Position numbers and translations under genes: made by a program
Part shown: in pieces, positions 31,606 to 41,039 of the stretch
Numbering within the stretch: position 1 is the first letter of the stretch
Layout: every line of letters begins with the position of its first letter
Source of the DNA: Mucidula mucida
Lineage: Eukaryota; Basidiomycota; Agaricomycetes; Agaricales; Physalacriaceae
NCBI GenBank assembly: GCA_015501055.1
Contig: JADNYV010000253.1
Coordinates: 1 to 50,444 of the forward strand
DNA length: 50,444 bases
Reading direction: 5' to 3'
The notes under the pieces: model-generated
Told to the model about the DNA's origin: nothing
Databases searched by the model: none
Seen by the model: the letters and a program-made list of their open reading frames with translations, nothing else

Positions 31606-31833
31606 GTGAGTATTTGCCCGTTGTTCTTCTTTCCTCGGCACGTATGCTTGCTTGCACGACTGCACGCATGCTCGAATGCACGATTGCACGTTCGCACACC
31701 TGCTATTTTGCTATCCGCGCGTCTGACCGTGCTCGGGTCCATGCTAGCCATTGCTCGTTTGCACGTCAGCGCGTTTTCTGCTCTTTGCCATCCATTATTT
31801 ATCAGATCTGATTGCTGACTGCACGTTCACCAG
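31606..31833 (+). other. 228 nt GT-AG intervening sequence inside the RT domain
   Basis: It begins GTGAGTATTTG and ends TTCACCAG, lies in phase 0, and is a multiple of three long. It splits the RT palm between RHVEEL and ISCAPPGTQA, which are adjacent in related RTs. The interior is rich in TGCACG-type short repeats and encodes no RT-like residues. It therefore looks like a spliceosomal intron, or an insertion that happens to be splice-compatible. Confidence 0.65.
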
Positions 31834-32653
31834 ATATCTTGCGCGCCTCCTGGTACTCAAGCTTGTACTATTGATATTGCAAAGTTTCACCGCACGTGCC
31901 CAGTCTTGCCAGACCACAAGCCGTACCTCGTTTTTCAAGGGCGAGACGACGAATTCTGGCTAGATCACTGTCACCCGTTTGGCGCGGCATCAGCTAGTAG
32001 TAATGCAGGCCAGATCGCCAACGCCGTGGTGGACACTTGGCGGGCGCGGGGCATCGACCCCCTGCTAAAATATGAAGATGATTTTAAAGCTATCCGCCTC
32101 GCCATTGCTCGCCTCAACTCCGCTGCCTCGGCGGCATCCTACCAGTACGGCTATGACCGCGAAGAGATGATGCATCGTATTGCCGACCTTCACGTACCTT
32201 GGCACCCGGTGGAGAAGAAGGGTGACCCAGAATTTGTTTCCATTACCATGTTCATCGGTTTCCTTTGGGATTTTGACGCGCGCACCGTTGCTTTGCCGGA
32301 GGAGAAGCGTCTGAAGTTCCTCGAGCGCGTTCGGCTATTTTTAGCAATGTTCAAAACAGCAGGCTGCCTCCTTCCGGACGTGCAGAAGATCCACGGGTCT
32401 CTTTGCCACGTCGCTTTCGTGCATCGCGAGGGTGCCTCCCACCTCCCAGCTTTCTCCAATTTTGTCTCCAAATTCAAGTTCCGCGAGTTCCACCGCCTCC
32501 ACCTCCTCACTTTGGTGAAGTCCGAAGCAGGGTGGTGGTTCCAAGTCCTATCAGTCCCGAACGCGATACAGCAGTTGTGCCCACCTGGTCCTCCGCTTAA
32601 TGTTGATATTTTTGTCGACGCTTCTACCAGCTGGGGCATCGGAATCATGATTG

Positions 32654-32661
32654 ATGGTCGA
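32654..32661 (+). repeat. Left 8 bp target-site duplication of the hAT element
   Basis: ATGGTCGA, identical to 33551..33558. Eight-base duplications are the hallmark of hAT transposases. Confidence 0.85.
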
Positions 32662-33550
32662 TAGAGATGGACACGAGTCCATACTCGAGTATATTCGGAC
32701 TCATCGTATGAGTAACTCTTACCTCAAACCCAATACTCAAGACTCGAGTCTTCACTCGAGACTCTACTCGAATATCTACTCTACTCGAGAGTACTTCATG
32801 AGTCTCGAGTATTCGAGTACTCGAGTACGATCCGAGTATACTCGAGTATACTCACGTATCAGCAAGCAAATTCAAACATAAAGACAGTGAAGATTAAAGT
32901 AAGTAGGTCGTAAGTGTATCAAGTTATATCCATATCAGTAGCATCCATATCAGTAGTATCCTGAGGTGAAGAAGCAGGCTTGCGCCGTCGAACCAAAACT
33001 ACCTGCTCAATCGTTTCATAGAGATCATCGTCATCATCGTCATTCGTGCCACTCCTTTGTTCCTTTCTCGGGGATACTCGCATCCGCTGGTGGAGCATCG
33101 TCGACCCAGTCCTGCTCAGCTTGCGCCTTCGCCATCTCCGCCTCCTTGGCGAGCTGAGCGGCAGTCTTGGGCTTCGCCGGTCCCTTGCGTTTCGCCGCCT
33201 TGGGGTTCGCCGCCTTGGTTTGCGCCTCCTTCGCCGCCTTGGCCTTCGCCGTCAAATTGGGTTTCCGTTTCTTCATGGGAGGAGCCTCGTCCGCATCACT
33301 ATCTGACGCCAAAATATATATTAGGAGCTGAATACTCACGAATACTCACGAATATAAGAATACTCATGAGTATTCACGAATATTTATGAGTATGAGTCTA
33401 TCGAGTATTCGTGGCCCCAAACTGAAACTCTAGACTCACCATAGACTCTAGACTCTACTCTACTCACGTGCGAGTATACTCTTGGCTTGCATGATGAGTA
33501 TGAGTTTATTCGTGAGTACTTTTTTTATTCTATACTCGCGTCCGACTCTA
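32662..33550 (+). mobile_element. hAT-type non-autonomous DNA transposon, 889 bp, inside RNase H
   Basis: The terminal inverted repeats are TAGAGATGGACACGAGT at the left and TAGAGTCGGACGCGAGT as reverse complement of the right end (14 of 17 match). They are flanked by a perfect 8 bp duplication. The TAGAG start plus 8 bp duplication is the classic hAT signature. Both subterminal regions (32680-32860 and 33330-33530) are packed with variants of ACTCGAGTA and GAGTATACTC, probable transposase-binding sites. The interior has no transposase, only a short Lys/Ala-rich frame on the minus strand, so the element depends on a partner elsewhere. Mismatched terminal repeats suggest some age, but the target duplication is still exact. 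Confidence 0.85.
33040..33339 (-). CDS. Lys/Ala-rich hypothetical frame inside the hAT element
   Basis: The frame is open for 99 codons and reads through DSDADEAPPMKKRKPNLTAK and AAQLAKEAEMAKAQAEQDWV to KGTKEWHE. A frame one base over then continues in acidic and basic sequence (NDDDDDDLYETIEQVVLVRR) to a stop near 32930, so about 145 codons may once have been joined. It could be a captured host gene fragment or the end of a degraded transposase frame. It has no motif I can name. Confidence 0.3.
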   Translation of the reverse strand: MSIQLLIYILASDSDADEAPPMKKRKPNLTAKAKAAKEAQTKAANPKAAKRKGPAKPKTAAQLAKEAEMAKAQAEQDWVDDAPPADASIPEKGTKEWHE

Positions 33551-33558
33551 ATGGTCGA
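33551..33558 (+). repeat. Right 8 bp target-site duplication of the hAT element
   Basis: ATGGTCGA, second copy. The next base continues the interrupted RNase H frame (TGG GCG GCT). Confidence 0.85.
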
Positions 33559-34204
33559 TGGGCGGCTTTCAAGCTCCTGCCCCACTGGAAGGTTCCCGGT
33601 CGCCACATCGGTTGGCTCGAGACCATTGCTATTGAAACCATGTTCCTTTTCCTCATGGCCGCGGGCGTCCGTGAGCACTCAGTTCTCGTACATTCAGATA
33701 ATAAAGGATCCATTAGCGCACATGTGAAGGGTCGTTCCGGCAACGTTCCCATGAACACCTCCATCCGCAGAAGCTTTGCCACGATCACGACTATGGCTAT
33801 TTCCCCGATATACAAATATGTTCCTACTGCTGCTAATATTTCCGATCCCATCTCGCGCGGAGAATTGGGATCTCCCAAAAATTCACTGGACCTCTCCATC
33901 GCGCTCCCTGATGAGCTCGCCGATATTCTCGTCCGTGTCTATGCATAGTCTATCCCCTTTCGGATGGGGGACAAGTGTCTCCCGGCAGGATGAGGGCGAG
34001 CCGAGCTCGCAACCGCGCACCTTATCCCCGCCAAAACCTTCTCGCTCAGATCGCTCGTTATCTCATTTCCGTTCTCTTCCTCATGGTATGCTATTCCTGA
34101 ACTGCTCGTTTCCCTGAAACTCATCCTGTCACCCAGAATCTGCACGTAACAAATCGCGTTATGACCCAATCAAAGTTGTTTCTGCTCGCTCCCTCTCTCT
34201 ATCA

Positions 34205-35575
34205 ATGAGTACGATCTTCTGCGCGTTAGATTTTCATTTGCTAAATTTCATCACAGTCAATCGCAATATAGACTCGCCCATTGCTGCTCCTCCCGCTCCC
34301 GAACCGATTATAACAATGATTACTGTGCAGGCTGCACCTACCCACATATCTTCCATCACAGACTACGTACGCACCACGCGCCCTCGACGACCGCGCCCCG
34401 AAAATGTTATCGTCAACAACGAGTTTAGGCCTCATGTGGCCGCAGTGGACAGACCGCTCACATGGTCAACACCATTCTCTCGGCAGCGCGAGTTGGACGA
34501 TGCAGCCCTTCTCCCGGCGGAAGTCATCGACAAGGCCCACCTCGCGATTCGTGGCGCGCTTGCCAAGAAGACGCGGGGAACTTATGGCGCCGGTCTCATT
34601 CGCTTTACGCAATTCTGCGACAAGTATGATATCTCTGAGGCCGCGCGTATGCCTGCATCCTATACTCTGCTGTGCGCTTTCATTGGCGAATACATGGGAT
34701 CCATCGCTGGCGGCACTGTCAAGGGTTGGATGTCTGGAATCAAGGCATTCCACGACATCAACGCCGCCCCATGGTATGGCGACCATCGCTGGGTCGAGAT
34801 GGCCCGCGTCACCGCGTACAAAGAAGGTCAAAATCACAAACGGCCTCTTCGTGCACCTATCACAACCCAACATCTCTGTGCTCTTCGCGCGCGCTTGGAT
34901 CTGAAGTCCAGCTTCCATGCTTCGGTCTGGGCAGCGGCGCTAGTCGCCTTCTGGGGATGCCGTCGGTCGGGCGAGATTCTGGTAGTGAACGGGAATGACT
35001 TCTCGCCCCTCACGCACATTACCCGTAGTGCGGATGTCAATTTTCTCACACTGGTGGATGGGACGCAGACAGTATCTTTCCACCTCCCATGGACAAAGAC
35101 CACGCGCAAGAGAGGTTTCGATGTGTCTTTAGCTGCTCGCGACGATGACCTTTGCCCGGTGGCAGCCATGAAGAACCACCTTAGCGTCAACTGCAGGGCG
35201 CCGCAGAACTCATCTATTTTCACCTACCGCAGCGCTACCGGCTGGACGCACCTCTTCAAACATGTATTTATGGACTTCTGCAATGACTCCTGGGGTCATC
35301 TCGGTCTTGGTTTCATCGCCGGTCATAGCTTCCGGATTGGTGGAGCTGTTGAGTTGCTCCTCGCTGGTGTCCCTCCTGAAGTTGTTGCGGCCATAGGCGG
35401 CTGGTCTTCCCTAGCCTTTCTGCTGTACTGGCGGAAGGTGGATGAGATCCTACCTCTCTGCACCGCCAAGGCATACCGCAAGCAGGACTTCGATGAGTTG
35501 GCGAAGATGCTAGAATTGTTTCGTGTTCGTCATAATATTGATCCGCGTCTCTTACAAGACTACTCCCAGATATAA
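34205..35575 (+). CDS. Tyrosine recombinase of the second YR retrotransposon
   Basis: The frame runs 456 codons from the ATG at 34205. The first 45 codons may be intronic, since GTACGATC..CATCACAG at 34208-34256 has splice-like ends, so the true N-terminus is uncertain. The core is a lambda-integrase-type recombinase: helical N-terminal domain (AIRGALAKKTRGTYGAGLIR), catalytic Arg in AFWGCRRSGEIL, HSFR with the second Arg in AGHSFRIGGAVELL, GGWSS, and Tyr in LLYWRKVDE. The frame is undamaged. Its role is integration of the circular cDNA. The catalytic order matches the recombinase at 14380, but the sequences are clearly different families. Confidence 0.85.
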   Translation: MSTIFCALDFHLLNFITVNRNIDSPIAAPPAPEPIITMITVQAAPTHISSITDYVRTTRPRRPRPENVIVNNEFRPHVAAVDRPLTWSTPFSRQRELDDAALLPAEVIDKAHLAIRGALAKKTRGTYGAGLIRFTQFCDKYDISEAARMPASYTLLCAFIGEYMGSIAGGTVKGWMSGIKAFHDINAAPWYGDHRWVEMARVTAYKEGQNHKRPLRAPITTQHLCALRARLDLKSSFHASVWAAALVAFWGCRRSGEILVVNGNDFSPLTHITRSADVNFLTLVDGTQTVSFHLPWTKTTRKRGFDVSLAARDDDLCPVAAMKNHLSVNCRAPQNSSIFTYRSATGWTHLFKHVFMDFCNDSWGHLGLGFIAGHSFRIGGAVELLLAGVPPEVVAAIGGWSSLAFLLYWRKVDEILPLCTAKAYRKQDFDELAKMLELFRVRHNIDPRLLQDYSQI

Positions 35576-36708
35576 TCGCTTTACCGCTCTGATAGATTAC
35601 ACTGTTTATACTCGCTCTTATTGTTACTCTACCATGACTAGCTCGTTTACTTACATCCGCCCGATAGAATTGTTAACTTTTTCTGATTTGCCATTTGTGT
35701 TGTCGTGGTCAGGTTGAATTGCGGGTCTGAAACCCTAGCACTACCATAGTCTCGTAAACCAGCTCAACGAGAGAAGATGGGATACTCACGATCGTCTCTT
35801 AGTAGAGTCTGGAACCTATGTAGGGGGTACCTCATAGGCTCACTTCGGACTTCGAAAATTGCAGATGCCGAACCCTAACCACAGAGTGTGCCGTCGGACC
35901 GGAACCAGATGGATACAAGCTCGCAGCTTTTGCACTACTGATGCATCATATACCTCGAAATTACTGCCTTTAGTTAAAATTGCATATCTAAGGTCTGTCT
36001 ACGGTTCATCATTCCTTGAATTTTCACTATAGATCACCTGCAACTCGATAACAATCCTCCGAATGGCCGGATGTGCTGCAACCACTGCCCGCACTGCATT
36101 GAGGCGCTATGCCACATCAAACTCTCCATTATACGTAGATTACACTGGTGAAAGTGGGATGAGTGCTCAGTGAACACTGGACGATTTAGCGTGATTGGTA
36201 ACCAGCGGTAACCCTAACCTTAGTGCATTTTGAAACTCCGAAGTGAGCCTCACAGGGTACCCCCACATAGGCTCCAGACTAGCACTACCAGTGAGATCAG
36301 GCTCTCGTTGGGTGAACTTGGCTTGCACCCTCCGGGCACTTCACCAATTTGTTAGAGCCTTGCTCTCATTGGGGGAAATTGGTTTGTTTCCCTCCGGGTT
36401 CCTTCCCCCTTCACCGACGGTTCAAGTCTCGGTTTGGTCCTTTACAGGTGGCATCCTCGCCACACCCTGCTCCCATGGAGGTTTCCCTCGAATGTCCTCA
36501 CGTGACCGTTTTCCAACCTCATGGCGAGCCGGCCCACACCGAGCCTTCGACAACACCCAAGAACTAAGTTCTTGGTTTTCCTTCACAGACAGCCTTTCCT
36601 ATTCTTATTCCAGTTCATTCCTCCTCTGGCAAACAGAGCCATAGGCTTATCTTATCAATGTACGCGCCTCGTGACTTTTAGACCTGCGACATGCTAATTC
36701 GATCAAAG
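35576..36708 (+). other. 3' non-coding part of the second YR retrotransposon up to the host exon
   Basis: No coding signal. It contains the inverted repeat at 35765-36310 and two related hairpins. Host exon 3 starts at 36709 after an AG. Where the element ends and the original intron resumes cannot be fixed without an empty-site copy. Confidence 0.4.
35765..36310. repeat. Imperfect inverted repeat, 42 bp core arms
   Basis: The arm 35808..35849 (TCTGGAACCTATGTAGGG to CTCACTTCGGA) pairs with 36237..36278 (TCCGAAGTGAGCC to GGCTCCAGA) with few mismatches. Further out, CAACGAGAG (35765) pairs with CTCTCGTTG (36302). The arms enclose about 390 bp with no coding frame. It may be a foldback/MITE-like insertion, or part of the terminal repeat structure of the YR element. 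Confidence 0.6.
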
Positions 36709-37615
36709 ACCTGGAGGTGTTGGGTGCTATATGATCGTAATTGGATTGTCGGCGTTCTCCCGCTGCTTGGTATCATATGTGGGTTGAGTAAGTTCTCCAC
36801 TTTCCAAATCTTGTAGTTGCTTACCTCGTCTCAGTTAGCCATGCCCTCAAGATGGTCACGCTGTTCCCTTCGGGGTCTACGACCACGTCCTCTTTGGCCA
36901 ATAAGGAGTGGCTGATCGTGTATTACGCTGTCACCACCTCAACCAATATTCTGACGACCTCCCTCATCATCTACCGAATTCTTTCCGTCGGTGGACTCAA
37001 GAGTGCAGGAACGTATCGCGGCATCATCAAGATCCTGGTTGAATCTGCATTCCTGTTTTCCGCGACGTATGTTGTCTACCTGGCTGTGTTCGTGCGCGAC
37101 TATTACGTGCCCTATTTGAGTTTACAAACTGGTATTTTGAAGCCTTGTTGAACGCTGTCACGGTAAGTATGTTATCGCTTTTCAACACGACTCGGAGCTA
37201 ACGAACTGAGCGTGTACAGGCTGCTGCACCGACGTTGATTATCGGGCGAGTTATGGCGGGCGAAGCGCGTTTCAACGATTCGTGGTTGTACACGACGCTT
37301 CCTCAGAGCACGGGTATCCGTTTTGCTACTATGCATCCAGCTCAGACGTCAGCAACGATTGACCTGCTGCCCCGCTGTGAGAATGACTTAGCATCGGACA
37401 CGTCTACGCCAGTTAATACCGGCGACGCCTCGGCGGTTGATGTGGAGAAAGGCATGCAACTGGGCGGCAATTAGAATTGAAAATGATTTTATTGATACGA
37501 CATCGTGAACAAGTAGTTTGCCTACTTATACTTTCTTTGATAAGCAAAGGGAACTTCCATTTTGTTTTCGCATTGTTTCTCTCAATTCGGCAAGTCTCAA
37601 CATCGGCATTACTGC

Positions 37616-38615
37616 TTATTCGTCCCACTGAAAAGGAACCTACAGTGTTGATAATCGTAAGAAACAATACGTAGATAAAGGGAATCGCGCTCACCACAGC
37701 CAAAGTCTGCTCAACAAGCTGTTCAAGCGCCGTCAATGTACTGACCATCTTCTCCGGTGTTTGACCTGGGCAGCCTTGCGACTTTTGCAACGCCAACGTC
37801 AAAGACTGTGCGTCCGTGAGACTCATTCCGGGAGTCTCCTTGAGCCGGACTTGTGTTTCCCGCATAAACTGCAAGACTCGCTTGTGACACGGTTTTGCTA
37901 TCGTGCCTCTCATTCCCACCCAGAACGTCAAAATTTCTCCACAGATCCTGCACAGCCCATGTGTAGTCTGGGTGACAGGCTCTTCAAAATTGGAGTCATC
38001 CCAACACAACAACATATCGTCACTATGGTCGAAGCGCGGTACCACGTCCAAGGCTTGAGGTGCTTTTTCGCTACAGGCCATGAAGTAATTCATCAGGAGG
38101 CCATAGTCGTACGCCGATATGGTTTTGAGCTCCTTCGGCAGAGGTTTTGTGATGAAAGGCTCCCTGAGCATTGCGCGCGCTGCGACCTCTGCAAGATCCT
38201 CGCGTTCAATGGTGCAAGCGAGGGCAAAGATCGCGCGCGGGCTCCGCATTTCAAAAGTGGAGGAGTGAAGGAGGTCAATGAGCACCCCAAAAGCGTCCTC
38301 CATCATATACTTATGCAAGGCGCTGATGAGAGCCTCGTCAATATTCCCAAATACATCATCGGTCGGGTTGCCTGCATAAGGATAGCACAGACGCAGGAGT
38401 GCGACCATGGTCTGATAGGGCTCTGGAGCCTTATACGTGGGCAGTCCATCGTACGTCTCTTCAAGAGAGCCATTGGCAAACAACGTCTCGAAAAAAGGAG
38501 ACGCGTAGATTAGAAATGCCTTGAGGACATAGGGACAAGCCCCGTCCGACGTCTGAATGACGAGATCGGCTTTCGCCCGCGCGTTGAATGGACTGGGAAT
38601 GGGGATGTTACTCAT
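37616..38615 (-). CDS. BTB/POZ domain protein
   Basis: The gene model is complement(join(37616..37639, 37695..38615)), 314 residues. The intron is 55 nt, phase 0, and the last exon encodes only VPFQWDE. The ATG at 38615 starts MSNIPIPSPFNARAKADLVI, directly before the BTB fold: ADLVIQTSDGACPYVLKAFL, then ASPFFETLFANG and a dimerisation region ending near CYPYAG. The C-terminal half (FALACTIEREDLAEVAARAM, MSLTDAQSLTLALQ) is the helical region common to the many Agaricomycete BTB proteins. BTB domains mediate oligomerisation and often link substrates to CUL3 ubiquitin ligases; the partner here is unknown. The cysteine set GLCRICGEI and KPCHKR may bind zinc. The gene converges on the 7-TM gene, whose stop is at 37474. 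Confidence 0.75.
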
Positions 38616-39861
38616 GAGGGGATGATGACAGGCGCTGATTCCCACACATTGCGAGAGGCACGCTCAACCTGGGAAACACGCGTAATATGTCATACTGACT
38701 TGGTTCGGTCCGAACGATATCCTTCCACGCCTCCACATCTTTTCGAAGGGAAGTATGACTAGAGCTTCAAGGAGGCTCGCGCTGGTGTTGTTTCAGTCCC
38801 AGAATTCCGCGACGTAACGAGAGGCTTTGTTTCCGCATCGTTCAAGATCGTTGTCTGAAAAACAAAACCATACCCTATTGTTATTGAATTAGAATGAGTT
38901 CCCTCTTAGATCGTCATTCAGAAATAATGCTCACCAAGAAAAGGTATGAAGTCGTCGGGAGAAGACATGCGACTGCCTGTCGGTTAAGTTGAAGACGTGT
39001 CTGCTTTGTTTTGATATATTTGTAGCTAGATCTGTCATTACATGCTCATCCAGCCACCTCTCTTTCTTCCTTCCATTCCCTGAACATTGAGACCGGCGCT
39101 GTATCTGTCTCAGAGTAGCCTCCTGCTGACAATCGGATCGAAAGGTTCTTTGACTCGGATGCGCCTAGGTTGATACACCCGGACCGTCCGACCTCAGATT
39201 CTGGCACTCTGAAGTCTCCGTGACTTATTCATGGCACCTCGTATGGTAATACCAGTCCACTGGTTGCACGGAGGCTTACTCTGCTACCGGATACCTGACT
39301 TCCGCGAGGACTGAATCGTCGAGCGCCATGGTTCGATATTGCTGTTGGTTCAAAGACGTTGACTTCGCGATTCTGCATTGACGCTTACTTGCGGCTTCGG
39401 AAAGTCGGTCTCGAGACAACAACATCTTTGTTGCACTTGGAAAACCTACATGCCTTGAATCTGATACACTCCCGCGTTTGACATAGCCCTACCGTGAAGC
39501 CGTGGCGCCCTCACCATCGGGCATACATTTCCAGCTTACATTGGATTTTCTTTCACTAGTAGGCTTCGGCTCTACATGATCCTTTCCTTCGAATTGCGGC
39601 TCTCAACAGATGCGGTCTCGAGGTATTGTTGAACCGAATCTACCTCGATTCCCAGCTGGAAGCCATGAGCACCTGTAACTTTTGCCACTAAGTCATGTAT
39701 GAAGAACATCCTAGAAGCTGCGTTCAATCACGTTGATCTTGGGGTGACGAACGCTGAAGGTATTGGGTTTGCCACTGAGAGAGTATTTATGAGCGCCCGG
39801 AGAAGCATTACTTAGCATCGTCCACCGTGGAGCAAGAATTTGGCCTCTCTGCGGACGATGC
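38616..39861. other. Long gene-free stretch
   Basis: About 1.2 kb with no reading frame over 60 codons on either strand and no repeat I could define. It holds the BTB promoter at its left end. The rest may be decayed remains of the duplication that produced the 7-TM relic to its right. Confidence 0.4.
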
Positions 39862-41039
39862 AGAAGTTACTCATTGAACTCCAACGTCATTGATATCTGT
39901 TGCTATGGATTGTATACGATATTTTTGGGGCAGATAGGTAAGCGTAGAGCCTCGTTCGTGACCTAGCTCATCCCAATGTTCACACCAGTATACGTGGCGA
40001 ATGGCCTTTACAGCGATCATGTTAACGAGTGTCATATGGATGTTCGCTACGGTTTACGCCCCAATGATATGGGCACAATGTATTTGAACTTCGTTTCCCC
40101 ATGGCCAGACCGGGAAACTGTCTTGGGCTACTTTTCTGGTCGAGGCGCGACTCATATCCTGGCGATTCAACGCACGTTCACTGCGCTGAATGCCACCTTG
40201 TCAATGTATGTGCTACGTGAGACTGTCGTGCAGAATCTTATTTCGCAATAGATCTGGAGTGTGGGTGCTATATGACCGCAGGATGGCTATCGGTTCCTTG
40301 CTCGGGGTCGTTTGGGATTAAGTGGGGTCTAACTCTAACAACCCTTGCGTGCTCACATATTTTCGCCGTAAGCCACGCGTTCAGGACTGTCACACCCTAT
40401 CATCTAGCTCATCCGAGTCGGCAATACAACTGGTTATCATTTATTGCTCTGTCGCAGCGGCAACCAACATCCTAACACATCCTAATTATCTATCGAATCT
40501 TTCATTCACTGGCTCAGAGGCTCGAACATATCGAGGATTATTAAAACATTCGTCGAATCCGCCTTTCTCGATTCGCCACCTATCTCGGTCTATCTGGCAG
40601 TCACAGTGCATGATTTCTACGTGCCTTACGGAAACTGGTACATCGAGGCTTTCGTGAACTCCGTAACGGGTCAGCGCCTCTAGAAAAATAACGTCCGACT
40701 GATGCATTGTACAAAGGCCGCCGCTCCGACAATGATTGTTGGATGCGTCATCATGGTCGGCGAAACGACTCGTGGCTTCATACTCTCTCACACATACCGA
40801 CTACTAATGAGCGGAGTGGATTGCGCTTCGCCAGCATACATCCACACATCACGACTGCGGCATTTGACCTCCTCCCGGCGCGAAAATGACTCTGTATTAC
40901 AGACGGCTTCAAACCCGAGGTTGAGGTTGATGTGGAGAAAGGTATACAACTGGAGAGCACTGATCGAAATGAAGGGTAACTCGCGAAGCAACCCGTCAGT
41001 CCTACGTATCAAATGTTCACCTTTAAGTAGTAGGCTTTA
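39862..41039 (+). pseudogene. Relic paralogue of the 7-TM membrane protein gene
   Basis: Exons align with the gene at 29-37.5 kb: LNSNVIDICCYGLYTIF with a GT donor after GGCAGATAG, then TAIMLTSVIWMFATVYAPMI, then in another frame YLNFVSPWPDRETVLGYF to LNATLS. After an intron of about 46 nt comes a damaged IW.VGAI block, and near the end NWYIEAFVNSVTG, APTMIVG and HPHITTAAFDLLPARK. Frames change several times and stops intervene, so it is dead. Its value is that it shows the short ancestral form of the intron that holds the retrotransposon in the other copy. Confidence 0.7.

Larger units (their letters stand above)
31042..33948 (+). pseudogene. RT-RNase H of the second YR retrotransposon, split by an intron-like insert and a hAT element
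   Basis: The coding part is 31042..31605, 31834..32661 and 33559..33948, all in one phase. The RT N-part reads YKLLVHNLEHGFPIGSFPP and GPFQSSPLIVSVTSQAP. The palm follows: APPGTQACTIDIAKFHRTCP, HPFGAASASSNAGQIANAVV and the catalytic LKYEDDF. RNase H acidic residues lie in IFVDAST, ETIAIET, VHSDNKGS and NISDPISRG. The RNase H strand is cut after MIDGR by the insertion at 32662..33550; removing it and one 8 bp target copy joins MIDGR to WAAFKLLPHW without changing frame. Proteins of this type copy element RNA into circular DNA for the recombinase. Confidence 0.8.
29520..36700 (+). mobile_element. Second tyrosine-recombinase retrotransposon, near full length, nested in a host intron
   Basis: The order Gag (29712), RT-RNase H (about 31042-33948), tyrosine recombinase (34205-35575) is that of DIRS/Ngaro-type elements. 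The ends are not sharply defined. They must lie within the host intron, between 29464 and 36708. The 3' non-coding part is about 1.1 kb and contains an imperfect inverted repeat (35765-36310) and a pair of related GC-rich hairpins (36308-36410). Near the left end there is a hairpin GGGGGAC..GTCCTCCCC around 29611-29633. It is a different family from the element in SRP68: Gag is present, the RT motif is YEDD, and the recombinase is longer. The element is interrupted by a hAT-type insertion, so it is no longer autonomous. Confidence 0.75.
29024..37474 (+). pseudogene. Multi-pass membrane protein gene split by a retrotransposon in its second intron
   Basis: Exons inferred: 29024..29159, 29216..29463, 36709..36787, 36835..37162 and 37220..37474. 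The protein reads MSSLETRLSVKGIEQLIGDF, then YGLYMMVFARTMRHIG, TVVVCMIWVFATTYAVLVWV, RCWVLYDRNWIVGVLPLLGI, IVYYAVTTSTNILTTSLIIY and ILVESAFLFSATYVVYLAVF: about seven hydrophobic spans with a cytosolic tail (SAVDVEKGMQLGG), as in the fungal 7-TM proteins that are abundant in mushrooms. The join between exons 2 and 3 is supported by the relic paralogue at 39.9 kb, where the corresponding intron is only about 46 nt. Here that intron is about 7.2 kb and filled by the second YR retrotransposon. One base is also missing near 37122-37128 (the frame of YVPYL shifts to WYFEALLNAVT). Correct splicing over 7 kb is unlikely in a fungus. Confidence 0.7.

Noticed and set aside
36417..36432. GGTTCAAGTC resembles a tRNA T-loop
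   Set aside because: The flanking bases do not form a T stem and no A-box or acceptor stem is found upstream.
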